Source: Fervidibacter sp032160945 (GTDB lineage Bacteria > Armatimonadota > Fervidibacteria > Fervidibacterales > Fervidibacteraceae). From it: DNA of 13,866 bases. Below the pieces are notes generated by a model that had not been told where the DNA came from, did not search any database, and saw only the letters and a list, made by a program, of their open reading frames with translations. The stretch lies in NCBI GenBank assembly GCA_032160945.1, contig JAVHTL010000087.1, one strand, 5' to 3'. Below, one piece after another: positions 5,785 to 13,827 of the stretch (the first letter of the stretch is position 1; every line of letters begins with the position of its first letter). Both the position numbers and the translations under genes were made by a program.

Positions 5785-6030
5785 TGAGTAAGCGGAGCAA
5801 GTTCACCAGAACCCTGGTCAATTGCTGGAGGCTCTAACCCAAGACGGAAATCGTTTTGAGGATTAACGAATAAAGGGTCTCCATCAACTAATCCCTTCCT
5901 TTTGTAATGAGACCACGGCTGGGATCGTCTGGGAGAATGTCAAAGAAGAGATTGTGGTCTACAGTGATATTGTCAATGCCGAAAAGTAGGATGTTAACAC
6001 TTAAGCGATTGGAGTGCAAAAATATATCCA
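5785..6030 (-). pseudogene. Decayed right-handed beta-helix (pectate-lyase-like) gene, 3' part
   Basis: On the minus strand a coherent frame reads 'LLFGIDNITVDHNLFFDI' and 'PSRGLITKGRD', then meets TAG at 5890-5888. One missing base there restores 'LVDGDPLFVNPQNDFRLG', then 'EPPAIDQGSGELAPL'. The end pattern DPLFVNP...DFRL...PAIDxG is the very common C-terminal signature of right-handed parallel beta-helix proteins, mostly extracellular polysaccharide lyases and hydrolases. The frame then runs on into the right arm of the palindromic element and stops at 5729-5727 inside it, so the element has replaced the original end. The 5' part is lost at the CpsB-like gene, whose start lies at 6052. Family is clear; loss of function is clear from the frameshift and truncation. 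Confidence 0.7.
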
Positions 6031-6037
6031 ATGTGAC

Positions 6038-6045
6038 GGAGGTGA
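6038..6045 (+). promoter_or_regulatory. Strong ribosome binding site fixing a TTG start
   Basis: GGAGGTGA lies six bases before TTG 6052. It is the only good ribosome site here, so the rare TTG codon is the likely start of the phosphatase gene. Confidence 0.8.
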
Positions 6046-6051
6046 AGGCGA

Positions 6052-6867
6052 TTGCCTTTGGCAGACTTGCATATACACCTTTTGCCAAGCGTTGATGATG
6101 GTCCACAAGACTGGAAAACAACTGAAGAGATGCTGAGAACTTTGAGCAAGCACGATGTCAAAATTGTAGCGCCGACACCTCATGTTTACGAACATGATTG
6201 GCAGAAAATTGAAAGCAAACACCAAGGGATAACCGATTTGACCGAGAGAGCCGATTCTTACGGCATAAAAGTTTACGGCTCTGCTGAATTTTGGGCGATA
6301 CCCGATTTGACGGAAAGGTTGGAGAAAATTTTGCCTATGACTTACTCTGGCAATGGCAAATATTTGCTTGTTGAATTTGATGTCTCAGAAATGCCCATGT
6401 TTGCAGAGTGGTTACTGGCTCAGTTAAGGAGCAAGGGAGTGACGCCTGTAATTGCTCACCCAGAGCGTTACCTTTGGGTTCAAGAAGACGAAAGAAATCT
6501 TTACCGACTTTTGGCTGCTGGCGCTCTCTTGCAAGTTAGTGCCGATACCTTGTTACACGCTGACACGCTAACGGGAAAGACTGCGAGATGGCTGATTAAG
6601 AACGGGTTAGTAGATTTTCTCGCTTCCGATTGGCACAACCCCGATGAGCCTTACCCCTTAGCACAAGCAGTGCAAAAATTAACAAGTGAACTGAGCGAGG
6701 GTGAACTGGAAAGGTTAGTTTGGAAAGTGCCGTCAAAAATTGTAGCAGGTCAAAATATTCAACCTGCTTGGCAAAGCAGCCCGCTCAGATTTGATATTCA
6801 GGCTTTCAACTTGGGCGTAGAGCGAAAATCACAAAGGCGAAGATGGTGGGAATTTTGGAAAACTTGA
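6052..6867 (+). CDS. cpsB: CpsB/YwqE-type protein-tyrosine phosphatase (PHP family)
   Basis: A 271-residue protein of the manganese-dependent PHP-fold phosphatases that remove phosphate from the tyrosine tails of bacterial tyrosine kinases and so tune capsule and exopolysaccharide assembly. Metal-binding landmarks are all visible: DLHIHLLPSVDDG (H7, H9, D15, D16), 'TPHVYEHDW' (H44), 'GSAEF' (E79), 'LLVEF' (E108), 'PVIAHPERY' (H136, E138, R139) and 'ASDWHN' (D193, H195). Length is slightly above the ~255 typical of the family because of a basic, tryptophan-rich tail (RRRWWEFWKT) that might touch the membrane. Start is TTG 6052, set by GGAGGTGA at 6038-6045. It ends 17 bases before the kinase gene it presumably opposes, so both are likely one operon. 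No glycosyltransferase or export genes are in the window. Confidence 0.88.
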   Translation: MPLADLHIHLLPSVDDGPQDWKTTEEMLRTLSKHDVKIVAPTPHVYEHDWQKIESKHQGITDLTERADSYGIKVYGSAEFWAIPDLTERLEKILPMTYSGNGKYLLVEFDVSEMPMFAEWLLAQLRSKGVTPVIAHPERYLWVQEDERNLYRLLAAGALLQVSADTLLHADTLTGKTARWLIKNGLVDFLASDWHNPDEPYPLAQAVQKLTSELSEGELERLVWKVPSKIVAGQNIQPAWQSSPLRFDIQAFNLGVERKSQRRRWWEFWKT

Positions 6868-6884
6868 TGGAAAGGTGAGGATGG

Positions 6885-9095
6885 ATGGCAGAGATGATTA
6901 TGAATCAACAAATCCCAGAGCCTGCAGAAGAAGCCCTTGACCTAAGGCAAATAATCCGTGTTTTGAGACGCAGATGGATAATTGTTGTCGGAATGCCTAT
7001 CTTGACCTCAATCTTAACATTAGGTTACTTGCGAACTGCACCGAGGGTTTATGAGGCTGTTAGCATAGTCAGAGTTCAACAGGAGACTATGCCACTTACA
7101 CTAACCAGTTTACCGATGCCTTCTAAACAACTGAAACAGATTGATCTCAAAACCGTTGAGCGACTCATCTCAACTCGTTTGACTGCTCAAGAAGCAGCAA
7201 GGATTTTGAAAGGCAAAAATCTTAAGGCGATAGAACGATTGGTGAAAGCAAACTCAACTATCCATAATGCTTTGAAAATTGCACAAGACAAAAAGGGTGA
7301 CCATACTTCCCTTGAACAACTTGCAACTGAGGCAATAGTGAAGGCAGTCAAGACGAAATCAATAGAACCAGACTTGGTAGAAATACGCATCCGTAACACT
7401 GACTCTGAGTTGGCTGCACTGATTGCCAATAGTCTTGCCGAGGCGATGGTTCAAAGGTTCACCAAAGAGGCTCAAAGAGATGCAACTCAAGAGCGCCAAT
7501 ACATAGAGCGAAGTCTAAAAAGTTTGGAGCAACAACTTCGTGACCTTGAGGCTGATATCGCTCAGGAGAAAAAGCGTCTTGGAATAGTGGATATACCAAA
7601 AGAAACGGAAGCACTGATAACCAACCTCAGAAACTACGAACTTGAGTGGCACAATGCTCAGGCTCAAAGGGATGCTGCTGTTGCAGAGGTTGAACGAATT
7701 AGGTCGCAAATTAGTAAGGAGCAACCCATCGTCTCCGTTGATGTGCTCAAAGAGGACCCGCTCTTTAAGCAGATGCGTGACCAACTCGCAACTTTGGAAC
7801 TTGAGCGGGCAAGGTCATTGGCTTTGTTCACCCCTGAACATCCAGAAGTCCAACAGGTTGAAGAGAGAATTAACGCCTTGAGACAAACACTGGCGAGGCA
7901 GGCACGACAACTTGTCAAGGAGCGGGAGATAGCGCTCAACCCAGCCTACCAACTCCTTTACCAGCAACTCATGACTGCCGAAGCCAACAGGTTCGCAGCG
8001 GAAGCGAGGTTACAGGCTCTTGACAGGTTTTTGCCAGAGTTGCGAAGGCGATTAGAACAACTTCCCGAAAATCAGCGCAGGCTTGGTGCGCTTTTGAGGA
8101 AGGCTCAAGCCACTGAGCAAGTTTACACTAACTTGCTCCTGCGCTTGGAGGAAGCGAGAATTAGGGAAGTCACGAAGGCAGGCAATTTGGTAATTGCGGA
8201 CCTCGCTTCTATCCCTCACGAACCCGTATCGCCTCGCCCGCTATTGACGCTCGCTCTTTCGCTCGTTTTGGGGTTGATGCTCGGTGTTATGGCTGCTTTC
8301 GTGTTAGAAGGGCTTAACGAAACAGTGACGACCGCAGACGAAGTTCAGGAGAGGCTTGGCATTCCGGTCTTGGCAAGCGTTCCCAAAACTCGCCCCGAAT
8401 TGACCCATCAATACATCCTTGACTTGATGGCATCACGCCGTTCTGCTGCCGAAGCAGTAAGGTCACTGAGAGCCAACTTGAAATTCTTGAGCAGAGAAAA
8501 GCCGCTGAAAATTTTGCTAATCACGAGCCCTTCACCGAGCGAAGGCAAAACTTTCCTGTCCACAGCGCTTGCAATCGCTTGGGCACAATCGGGACATAAA
8601 ACTGTCTTGGTTGACTTTGACCTTCGGCGTCCTCAGGTTCACGAATGCCTTGGCTTAAGCAACGAGAAAGGGTTAAGCAACCTTTTGGTTGGTATCGCAT
8701 CCCTTGACGAAGTTCTCCAAAAGACGCCACTGAAAAATTTGCAGGCAATAACTTCCGGTCCGTTACCACCGAACCCTGCGGAACTATTGGACAGTGAACA
8801 AATCGCTCAAATTCTAAGCGACTTGAAAAAACGAGCCGAGATAATCGTCATGGACACGCCGCCCATCCTAACTGTCTCTGATACATCCTTGCTTGTCCCT
8901 TACTCCGATGGAGTTATTGCAGTCATTGTGCCGGGAGAAACTCTGCGACCGATGCTCAGGCAATTGAAGGAGCAAGTTATGCTCGCGCAAGGTCATTTAA
9001 TCGGAGCAGTTCTCAACAAAGTCACTCCCGCTCATAGTGGCTATTATCGCTACTACTACCGCTACTACAGCCGCTATTATGGCGAAGCAGAGTGA
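6885..9095 (+). CDS. wzc: Wzc-type polysaccharide co-polymerase with BY-kinase domain
   Basis: A 736-residue inner-membrane protein that sets polysaccharide chain length and phosphorylates its own tyrosine tail. Layout: short cytoplasmic start; membrane helix 1 (~31-50, 'RWIIVVGMPILTSIL'); a long periplasmic region with coiled coil (~195-445); membrane helix 2 (~453-475, 'LLTLALSLVLGLMLGVMAAF'); then the kinase. Kinase motifs are complete: Walker A 'SPSPSEGKT' (K555), Walker A' 'VLVDFDLRRP' (D577, D579) and Walker B 'IIVMDTPP' (D657). The C-terminus holds nine tyrosines within 13 residues (720-732), the autophosphorylation cluster. Start ATG 6885 has AAGGTGA (6872-6878) six bases upstream. 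Kinase and chain-length domains are fused as in proteobacteria, not split as in most Firmicutes. The 3' end overlaps the convergent ComB-like gene by 19 bases, covering tyrosine-tail codons. Confidence 0.92.
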   Translation: MAEMIMNQQIPEPAEEALDLRQIIRVLRRRWIIVVGMPILTSILTLGYLRTAPRVYEAVSIVRVQQETMPLTLTSLPMPSKQLKQIDLKTVERLISTRLTAQEAARILKGKNLKAIERLVKANSTIHNALKIAQDKKGDHTSLEQLATEAIVKAVKTKSIEPDLVEIRIRNTDSELAALIANSLAEAMVQRFTKEAQRDATQERQYIERSLKSLEQQLRDLEADIAQEKKRLGIVDIPKETEALITNLRNYELEWHNAQAQRDAAVAEVERIRSQISKEQPIVSVDVLKEDPLFKQMRDQLATLELERARSLALFTPEHPEVQQVEERINALRQTLARQARQLVKEREIALNPAYQLLYQQLMTAEANRFAAEARLQALDRFLPELRRRLEQLPENQRRLGALLRKAQATEQVYTNLLLRLEEARIREVTKAGNLVIADLASIPHEPVSPRPLLTLALSLVLGLMLGVMAAFVLEGLNETVTTADEVQERLGIPVLASVPKTRPELTHQYILDLMASRRSAAEAVRSLRANLKFLSREKPLKILLITSPSPSEGKTFLSTALAIAWAQSGHKTVLVDFDLRRPQVHECLGLSNEKGLSNLLVGIASLDEVLQKTPLKNLQAITSGPLPPNPAELLDSEQIAQILSDLKKRAEIIVMDTPPILTVSDTSLLVPYSDGVIAVIVPGETLRPMLRQLKEQVMLAQGHLIGAVLNKVTPAHSGYYRYYYRYYSRYYGEAE

Positions 9096-9808
9096 GCGCG
9101 CAAGATGACGGCAAACTGGCTAAAACCCTCAACTTTTGGAACGGAAGAAACCGCATCAACTTGAGCGCACCATTGAATATCTGCATCCAACCCCAACGCC
9201 AGCAATTCTTGACCGTGCAAACTTGATGTGAAAATATCGTCAAGTCTCCCCTGAGGTCGGGCAGGTGCTTCAGCAATTGTAAAGCCAATTTTTTCGGCAA
9301 TCGTCCATGCCGCAGCGACATCTTCTAACGCCCACTCTTCGCCATGACCGTAAACTCCCGAAGCGACAATGACCACAGGACAGTTTCGCGCCACAGCCAA
9401 CTCCCTTGCGACTTTTGCAACAGCGGTTGCGTTTACGGTTGAACCAACCAAAATCGCGGATGCACCTTGACAAGCCAAAATCCGTCTTGCACCTGTCGTT
9501 GAAGTGAAAATCGCTCGCCGCCCCAAAAGATTTTCCGCCCGACAAATTTCCGTTGGGCTGTTGCTAAAATCAAAACCGTCAACCTTGACACTGTTTCGCT
9601 CCCCAACAAGCAAAGCATCAGGCATCTCACGCTTCAGTTGCCACGCATGTTCAACCTCAGCGACCACCCAAACCTCGGACACACCTCGCTCAAAAAGCGA
9701 AGCCAAAGTTGCACTTGCCCGCAACGCATCAACGATTATCGCAATTGCTTGCAATTCGTTCGCGAGTCGGCACCCTTGTTCTCCAACAGCGATGTAAACT
9801 TTTCCCAT
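9077..9808 (-). CDS. comB: ComB-like 2-phosphosulfolactate phosphatase
   Basis: A 243-residue protein of the ComB family. Archaeal members hydrolyse (2R)-2-phospho-3-sulfolactate to sulfolactate in coenzyme M synthesis; many bacteria carry homologues of uncertain role. Family landmarks are present: 'VDALRASATLASLFERG' (D27, R30), 'GERNSVKVDGFDFSNSPTE' (69-87) and 'FTSTTGARR' (101-109), followed by an alternating alpha/beta region. It is cytoplasmic, with no leader. The start is ATG 9808: AGGTGAT (9814-9820) lies just upstream, and the ATG overlaps the stop of the dehydratase gene (TGATG), whereas in-frame TTG 9814 and GTG 9811 sit in or against the ribosome site. Its tail overlaps the kinase gene on the other strand. 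No ComA homologue is in the window, so the coenzyme M pathway is not supported here. Confidence 0.82.
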   Translation of the reverse strand: MGKVYIAVGEQGCRLANELQAIAIIVDALRASATLASLFERGVSEVWVVAEVEHAWQLKREMPDALLVGERNSVKVDGFDFSNSPTEICRAENLLGRRAIFTSTTGARRILACQGASAILVGSTVNATAVAKVARELAVARNCPVVIVASGVYGHGEEWALEDVAAAWTIAEKIGFTIAEAPARPQGRLDDIFTSSLHGQELLALGLDADIQWCAQVDAVSSVPKVEGFSQFAVILRAHSASP

Positions 9809-10914
9809 CACCAATCACCTACCGCTCCGTCTTCGTAATGAACCAGAGGCGTCTCACGGTAACGCTTTGGAATTTGCGAAATTTTCTCTTCATCTGGTTC
9901 GGCGCATAAGCCGATGCCTTCAGGCACGGTCACATACCCGTTAACTTGCTCAAAGGGTTGCTTCAAGTAACCTTCACCAAGCGTTATATGCTCTTGGATC
10001 ACGAAGTTCGGGATGCAAGCCGCCAGTTGCAATGCTGCAGCGGTGTTGATTGGACCGTAAGGGTTGTGTGGTGCGACGCCGACATAGTAAGTCTCTGCCA
10101 TCGCCGCAATTTTTCGCAACTCAAAAATCCCGCCGCATATGCATGGATCAGGCTGCAGCACTGATGCTGCTCGCTTTTCCAAAACTTCTCGGAACTGCCA
10201 ACGCGTGAACAATCGCTCACCTGTAGCAACGGGAACAGGAGAACGATGAGCAACTTCAGCCAAAGCGTCAACATTGAGGGGTTGACAGGGTTCCTCAATC
10301 CAAAAGGGCTTAAATGGCGCTACCTCTTGGGCAAGCAAAAGCGCAACGGTCGGTGTAGTGCGACCGTGCAAATCCAACAAAACATCGTTCTCCCACCCAA
10401 CGACTTCCCGAACCGCTTTAACGCGCTCAACCGCTTTGTTGATGGTTTGAGGACCTTCCAAAGGTTTTGAGGGGTCAATGGGACAAAATTTGACAGCAGT
10501 GAAACCTTGTTTTAGTCTTTGCTCAGCGCTTCGCTTCAAATCGTCAAGGTTTTCTCCACCGATGTGCGCGTAAAGCCTAATTCGGTTGCGAACTTTACCC
10601 CCGAGCAACTCATAAATGGGGACACCTAACGCCTTACCTTTGATGTCCCAAAGCGCCATCTCAATTGCACTGATGGCTGAGCAGTGAACGAAACCGCCCT
10701 TCCAAAAGAACCCACGAAACATCGTTTGCCACAAATGCTCAATTTGGAACGGGTCTTGACCGATTAAAAACCTCTTGCACTCGTCAACAAACGCTGCCAC
10801 CGACCGAAAGTTGTCAGGCAACCCTTCTCCCCAACCGACGATGCCTTCATCCGTCATGACCTTGACAAAAATATAAATTCCCGCCTGCACAACCTCAACG
10901 GACGCAATCTTCAA
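9808..10914 (-). CDS. Enolase-superfamily sugar-acid dehydratase (galactonate dehydratase-like)
   Basis: A 368-residue member of the mandelate racemase/muconate lactonizing group, closest in motif style to D-galactonate dehydratase (DgoD). These enzymes remove water from sugar acids to give 2-keto-3-deoxy acids, using Mg2+. Numbered from the TTG start, visible residues are 'LLDLHGR' (metal ligand D181, H183), 'WIEEPCQP' (E207/E208), 'VATGERLFTRWQFRE' (E233), 'QPDPCICGGIFELRKIA', 'VAPHNPYGPI' (catalytic base H283) and 'FVIQEH' (E308). All expected active-site positions are filled. TTG 10914 is preferred because GAGGTGA (10920-10926) lies five bases upstream and the protein then begins MKIASVEV, the usual family start; GTG 10923 falls inside the ribosome site. 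It is coupled to the ComB-like gene by a one-base overlap. The exact sugar acid is unknown. Confidence 0.88.
   Translation of the reverse strand: MKIASVEVVQAGIYIFVKVMTDEGIVGWGEGLPDNFRSVAAFVDECKRFLIGQDPFQIEHLWQTMFRGFFWKGGFVHCSAISAIEMALWDIKGKALGVPIYELLGGKVRNRIRLYAHIGGENLDDLKRSAEQRLKQGFTAVKFCPIDPSKPLEGPQTINKAVERVKAVREVVGWENDVLLDLHGRTTPTVALLLAQEVAPFKPFWIEEPCQPLNVDALAEVAHRSPVPVATGERLFTRWQFREVLEKRAASVLQPDPCICGGIFELRKIAAMAETYYVGVAPHNPYGPINTAAALQLAACIPNFVIQEHITLGEGYLKQPFEQVNGYVTVPEGIGLCAEPDEEKISQIPKRYRETPLVHYEDGAVGDW
9814..9820 (-). promoter_or_regulatory. Ribosome binding site deciding the ComB-like start
   Basis: AGGTGAT on the minus strand, five bases before ATG 9808-9806. It rules out the in-frame TTG 9814 and GTG 9811. 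Confidence 0.7.
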
Positions 10915-11118
10915 CCCAATCACCTCACATGTTCAAAAATTTCCTTCAACTTCAATTTTGTGTCGCTTAGGGGCGAAAAATCGTTTACGCTTGGAGATTG
11001 TGGTGAGGCTAAATCATATTGACAAGGGTTGAATTCGCCCAATCCACTGATGGCGTTTCGTATCCACTGCACCCTTTGTTGTGAGTTCCAATTGTTTGGC
11101 GTTGGGCATTTTGTGCCT
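10915..11118. other. Intergenic spacer between GH5-fusion and dehydratase genes
   Basis: Apart from the dehydratase ribosome site at its left end, no convincing gene, hairpin terminator or promoter was seen. A minus-strand frame that ends at 10920 has no family signal or ribosome site. Confidence 0.5.
10920..10926 (-). promoter_or_regulatory. Ribosome binding site deciding the dehydratase TTG start
   Basis: GAGGTGA on the minus strand, five bases before TTG 10914-10912. The upstream in-frame GTG (10923-10921) overlaps this site. Confidence 0.65.
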
Positions 11119-13722
11119 TTAACGCAGCGATGATTTTTCCTTCGGCGCAATAGTGATTTCGGCAATAGGACGAGTTTGATTTGGAGCATCTCCAGTTGGC
11201 AAATACCACATTACCCTTGCCTGTTTCTTGATGGCGATAGCACTGATTTCCGTGTATGCGAAAAACTCCGTCTCCCACTCATGCCAGCCATCACCATGGA
11301 TGAACATCGGGATGACAAAGGCGTCGGTGAAGAAATAGTCTTGCCCACTCCACTTTCCGAACTCTTCATCAGGTGGATGTATTTTCCCATCGCTATCAAC
11401 CCAATGCAAAGTTTGAGGCGGTGCTAAACTGCCGTCGCTGTAAACCTTTAACCGCAAGCGATACTCTCCCTTGGGCAACGCTTTGGGCAACGGGAAGATG
11501 TAAAAGTCGCCAACTTTAGCCTCTGGAGGCAGGGAACGAGCAAAGACAGTTTTGCCAGTTTCGTCCTTTAGCGTCACCATTGCCCCACCCTTTGCCTGCT
11601 GTGCTGTGACGGTGATGCCCTTAAACGGTGGTGCAGGGACTGATGGTGGCGGCGGATTTTCGCTACTCAACGCCTTTGCCACCGGCGCCCACCACTCAGC
11701 CATTAATGCGTCATCGGGAGCGTTTGCCATCCAAAGCAGAAAGCCAATTTTTCGTGGTTCATTCAAAAGCCAATGCTGAAACGCAAACCACCAAACTTCT
11801 GGAATGGCAACATGAGGACCTGATCCGGGCACTGTGCCGACTTCGTCAAAGAAAATCGGAATATCCCATTTGTCCATCAAGTTGCGAACATACTCTTGCC
11901 CCGGCTCTTTTGGCTTCCATTCGCGAAAAACAGGATGCATGCCCCAAATGACTTGCTGGATTGGGTCAGGTCTAAACTCAATCGGTGACCACATCCGCTC
12001 AGTCACATACCAGTAAACGCCGTAATCATGGACTAAAACCGGGTGGCGATCGCCCATGTTTCGGAACATGTTAATCAGGTCTTGGTACCAGCGTCGTAGT
12101 GTGGAAGCATGCAATTCTCGTATCTTTCCAGCGTGTGCTCCTGGGTCAATTCGCCCTTCTTTTGCGGCGCGGCGGACGACCTCGGGGAAGAAGCCAGGTT
12201 CATTGGTCAATTGGTAAATGGCAACATAAGGTTCGTCGCGAAAGCGCTGTGAAACGGCTCGCCAAAATCCCATTCCCCAGCCCCAAAGCCATTTGTAATC
12301 GCCAAAGGCATGCAAATCTAAGACGACATAAACGCCAGCCCTTTTTGCCCTTTCCACTTCTGGCACAATGATGTGTTCCACATACTCAGTGGGGTCAGGA
12401 TAGCGCATCACCACTGGCACCATCCCACCGCCAACTCCACCGCCGATATAATTTTCCAGCAAATCTTCATCGGAAGATGGGTAGCCTGCGACTGCCAGGC
12501 GAATGGCATTCATGCCCAGCCTGCGGAAATGACGGGCATAATGCTCCAAAGTCCCGCATTGGCGCACCATCACCGAGTTGCCCCACTGCCCTTGGTTGCC
12601 TGTCAACCACGCTGTGCCCATCAAAACATATGGATTTCCGTCGTCAGCGACAATGTATTTTCCTTGCACACTCAACCAAAGGTTCTTGAGAGAGCGTTGC
12701 TTTGGCTTTGGGAATTTTGATTCGGGCAAGGTCGCGCGCCCAATAAGGCGTGGCTTTTGAGGGTCACTCACATCCACGATGGCAACCCCACGAGAGCCAT
12801 TTGCAACGAAAGCCACTTTATCCTTAACTGTCACATCGTAGCAATTGCCTTCCAAAGGAAGGTGGCTTACGAATTTGGGTTCTTTTGGATTGCTGGCATC
12901 GTAAATCCGCAAGCCAGCAGGGGTTATTCCGACGGCGACAAAATGGCGTTCGTCAATTGGGACAGCCTTGTGGGTGCGTTTTAGTTGGCGCGCATCGGGT
13001 ATGCCAGCCACAAAATTCACTGTCGGCAGCTCGCCGATCAATTCGGGTTTACTCGTGTTAGAGATATCCACCAGACGAGTTGTGAAGGTGTCGCCAACTA
13101 AAGCCAAGTTTTTGCCCATAAGCGAAACGCCATAAGGACCAAAACGAGCGCCAAAATCGCATCGCCCTAAAACTTTCAAATTCACCCCGTCAATGCACCA
13201 AAGGCGTGCAGGTTCGTAACTTGCGGCTAAAACCAACCCTTCTGCAGCGGAGACGCCAAATGCCCAGCCCACATCAATGCGTTGCACTAACTTTGGTTCC
13301 GTCGGCTTTGAGACATCCAAGACTGCGATGCCTTTATCGTAATTGGCGATGAAGGCGAAAGGACCCCTCAAAGCGACACCGCAAGCAGGCGAATCCAACT
13401 CAGCTCTCCCGACGACCTTTGGCGCTTTAGGGTCAGTGATGTCAACGATGCAAAGCCCGCGATGGTAAAGGGTCACAAATGCCATTCGGTCACGAATTGC
13501 CACGCCGCATGCACCCTCTTCGGGCAGAAAGGCAACAAGAGGCGGATTTTGCAAGTTGGAACGGGCATCAAAGAGGAAAATTCCCGACCCCGAAGGTGCA
13601 ACGAGAATTCCTCTTTCGTCCACTGCCACCTCCATCACGCCACCTGTGAGACGAACTTCCTCAGCAAGTAGACTTGCAGCAAGTAGGGTTGAGAGAGAAA
13701 CCATCGCCGCTACACGCCACAT
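11119..13722 (-). CDS. Secreted LVIVD beta-propeller / GH5 cellulase-like fusion
   Basis: An 867-residue exported protein. Residues 1-20 form a signal peptide ('MVSLSTLLAASLLA', cut probably before EEV). Residues ~25-335 contain seven ~42-residue LVIVD-type repeats, each with a strand like 'VAFVANGSRGVAIVDVSDPQ' then 'KPRLIGRA', enough for a seven-bladed propeller. Residues ~345-685 are a GH5-type (beta/alpha)8 barrel: 'LGMNAIRLA' (R408), 'VYVVLDLHAFG' (H471), 'YQLTNEPGFF' (acid/base E508), 'IWGMHPVF' (H596), 'IPIFFDEVGT' (nucleophile E627) and 'GFLLWMAN' (W664). A proline-rich linker (~690-700) leads to an Ig-like region (~700-775) and a last beta-rich region to the end. It probably cuts beta-glucan or mannan outside the cell; the substrate is not decided. 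The perfect ribosome site AGGAGGTGAT (13729-13738) and a promoter at 13746-13774 fix its start and suggest strong expression. Confidence 0.88.
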   Translation of the reverse strand: MWRVAAMVSLSTLLAASLLAEEVRLTGGVMEVAVDERGILVAPSGSGIFLFDARSNLQNPPLVAFLPEEGACGVAIRDRMAFVTLYHRGLCIVDITDPKAPKVVGRAELDSPACGVALRGPFAFIANYDKGIAVLDVSKPTEPKLVQRIDVGWAFGVSAAEGLVLAASYEPARLWCIDGVNLKVLGRCDFGARFGPYGVSLMGKNLALVGDTFTTRLVDISNTSKPELIGELPTVNFVAGIPDARQLKRTHKAVPIDERHFVAVGITPAGLRIYDASNPKEPKFVSHLPLEGNCYDVTVKDKVAFVANGSRGVAIVDVSDPQKPRLIGRATLPESKFPKPKQRSLKNLWLSVQGKYIVADDGNPYVLMGTAWLTGNQGQWGNSVMVRQCGTLEHYARHFRRLGMNAIRLAVAGYPSSDEDLLENYIGGGVGGGMVPVVMRYPDPTEYVEHIIVPEVERAKRAGVYVVLDLHAFGDYKWLWGWGMGFWRAVSQRFRDEPYVAIYQLTNEPGFFPEVVRRAAKEGRIDPGAHAGKIRELHASTLRRWYQDLINMFRNMGDRHPVLVHDYGVYWYVTERMWSPIEFRPDPIQQVIWGMHPVFREWKPKEPGQEYVRNLMDKWDIPIFFDEVGTVPGSGPHVAIPEVWWFAFQHWLLNEPRKIGFLLWMANAPDDALMAEWWAPVAKALSSENPPPPSVPAPPFKGITVTAQQAKGGAMVTLKDETGKTVFARSLPPEAKVGDFYIFPLPKALPKGEYRLRLKVYSDGSLAPPQTLHWVDSDGKIHPPDEEFGKWSGQDYFFTDAFVIPMFIHGDGWHEWETEFFAYTEISAIAIKKQARVMWYLPTGDAPNQTRPIAEITIAPKEKSSLR

Positions 13723-13728
13723 CTTTTC

Positions 13729-13738
13729 ATCACCTCCT
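13729..13738 (-). promoter_or_regulatory. Full-consensus ribosome binding site
   Basis: AGGAGGTGAT on the minus strand, six bases before ATG 13722-13720, matches the canonical anti-Shine-Dalgarno sequence over ten bases. Confidence 0.85.
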
Positions 13739-13745
13739 AACCCAA

Positions 13746-13774
13746 ATTATAGCGAGCAAAATGGTGCGGCGCAA
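13746..13774 (-). promoter_or_regulatory. Sigma-70-type promoter for the propeller-GH5 gene
   Basis: On the minus strand TTGCGC (13769-13774), 17 bases, then TATAAT (13746-13751), 23 bases before the ATG. With so short a distance the transcript leader would be only about 15-20 bases, just holding the ribosome site. Confidence 0.75.
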
Positions 13775-13827
13775 TAGTTGCCCAAAGAGTGCAGTGTGCG
13801 GAACTTGAGCGATGCGACTCGCACTGA

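Noticed and set aside
5549..5821. Minus-strand frame of 90 codons
   Set aside because: It runs through the palindromic element and direct repeats; no motif or ribosome site.
10920..11189. Small minus-strand frame of 89 codons before the dehydratase
   Set aside because: Its beginning lies within the GH5-fusion gene in another frame; no ribosome site or recognisable domain.
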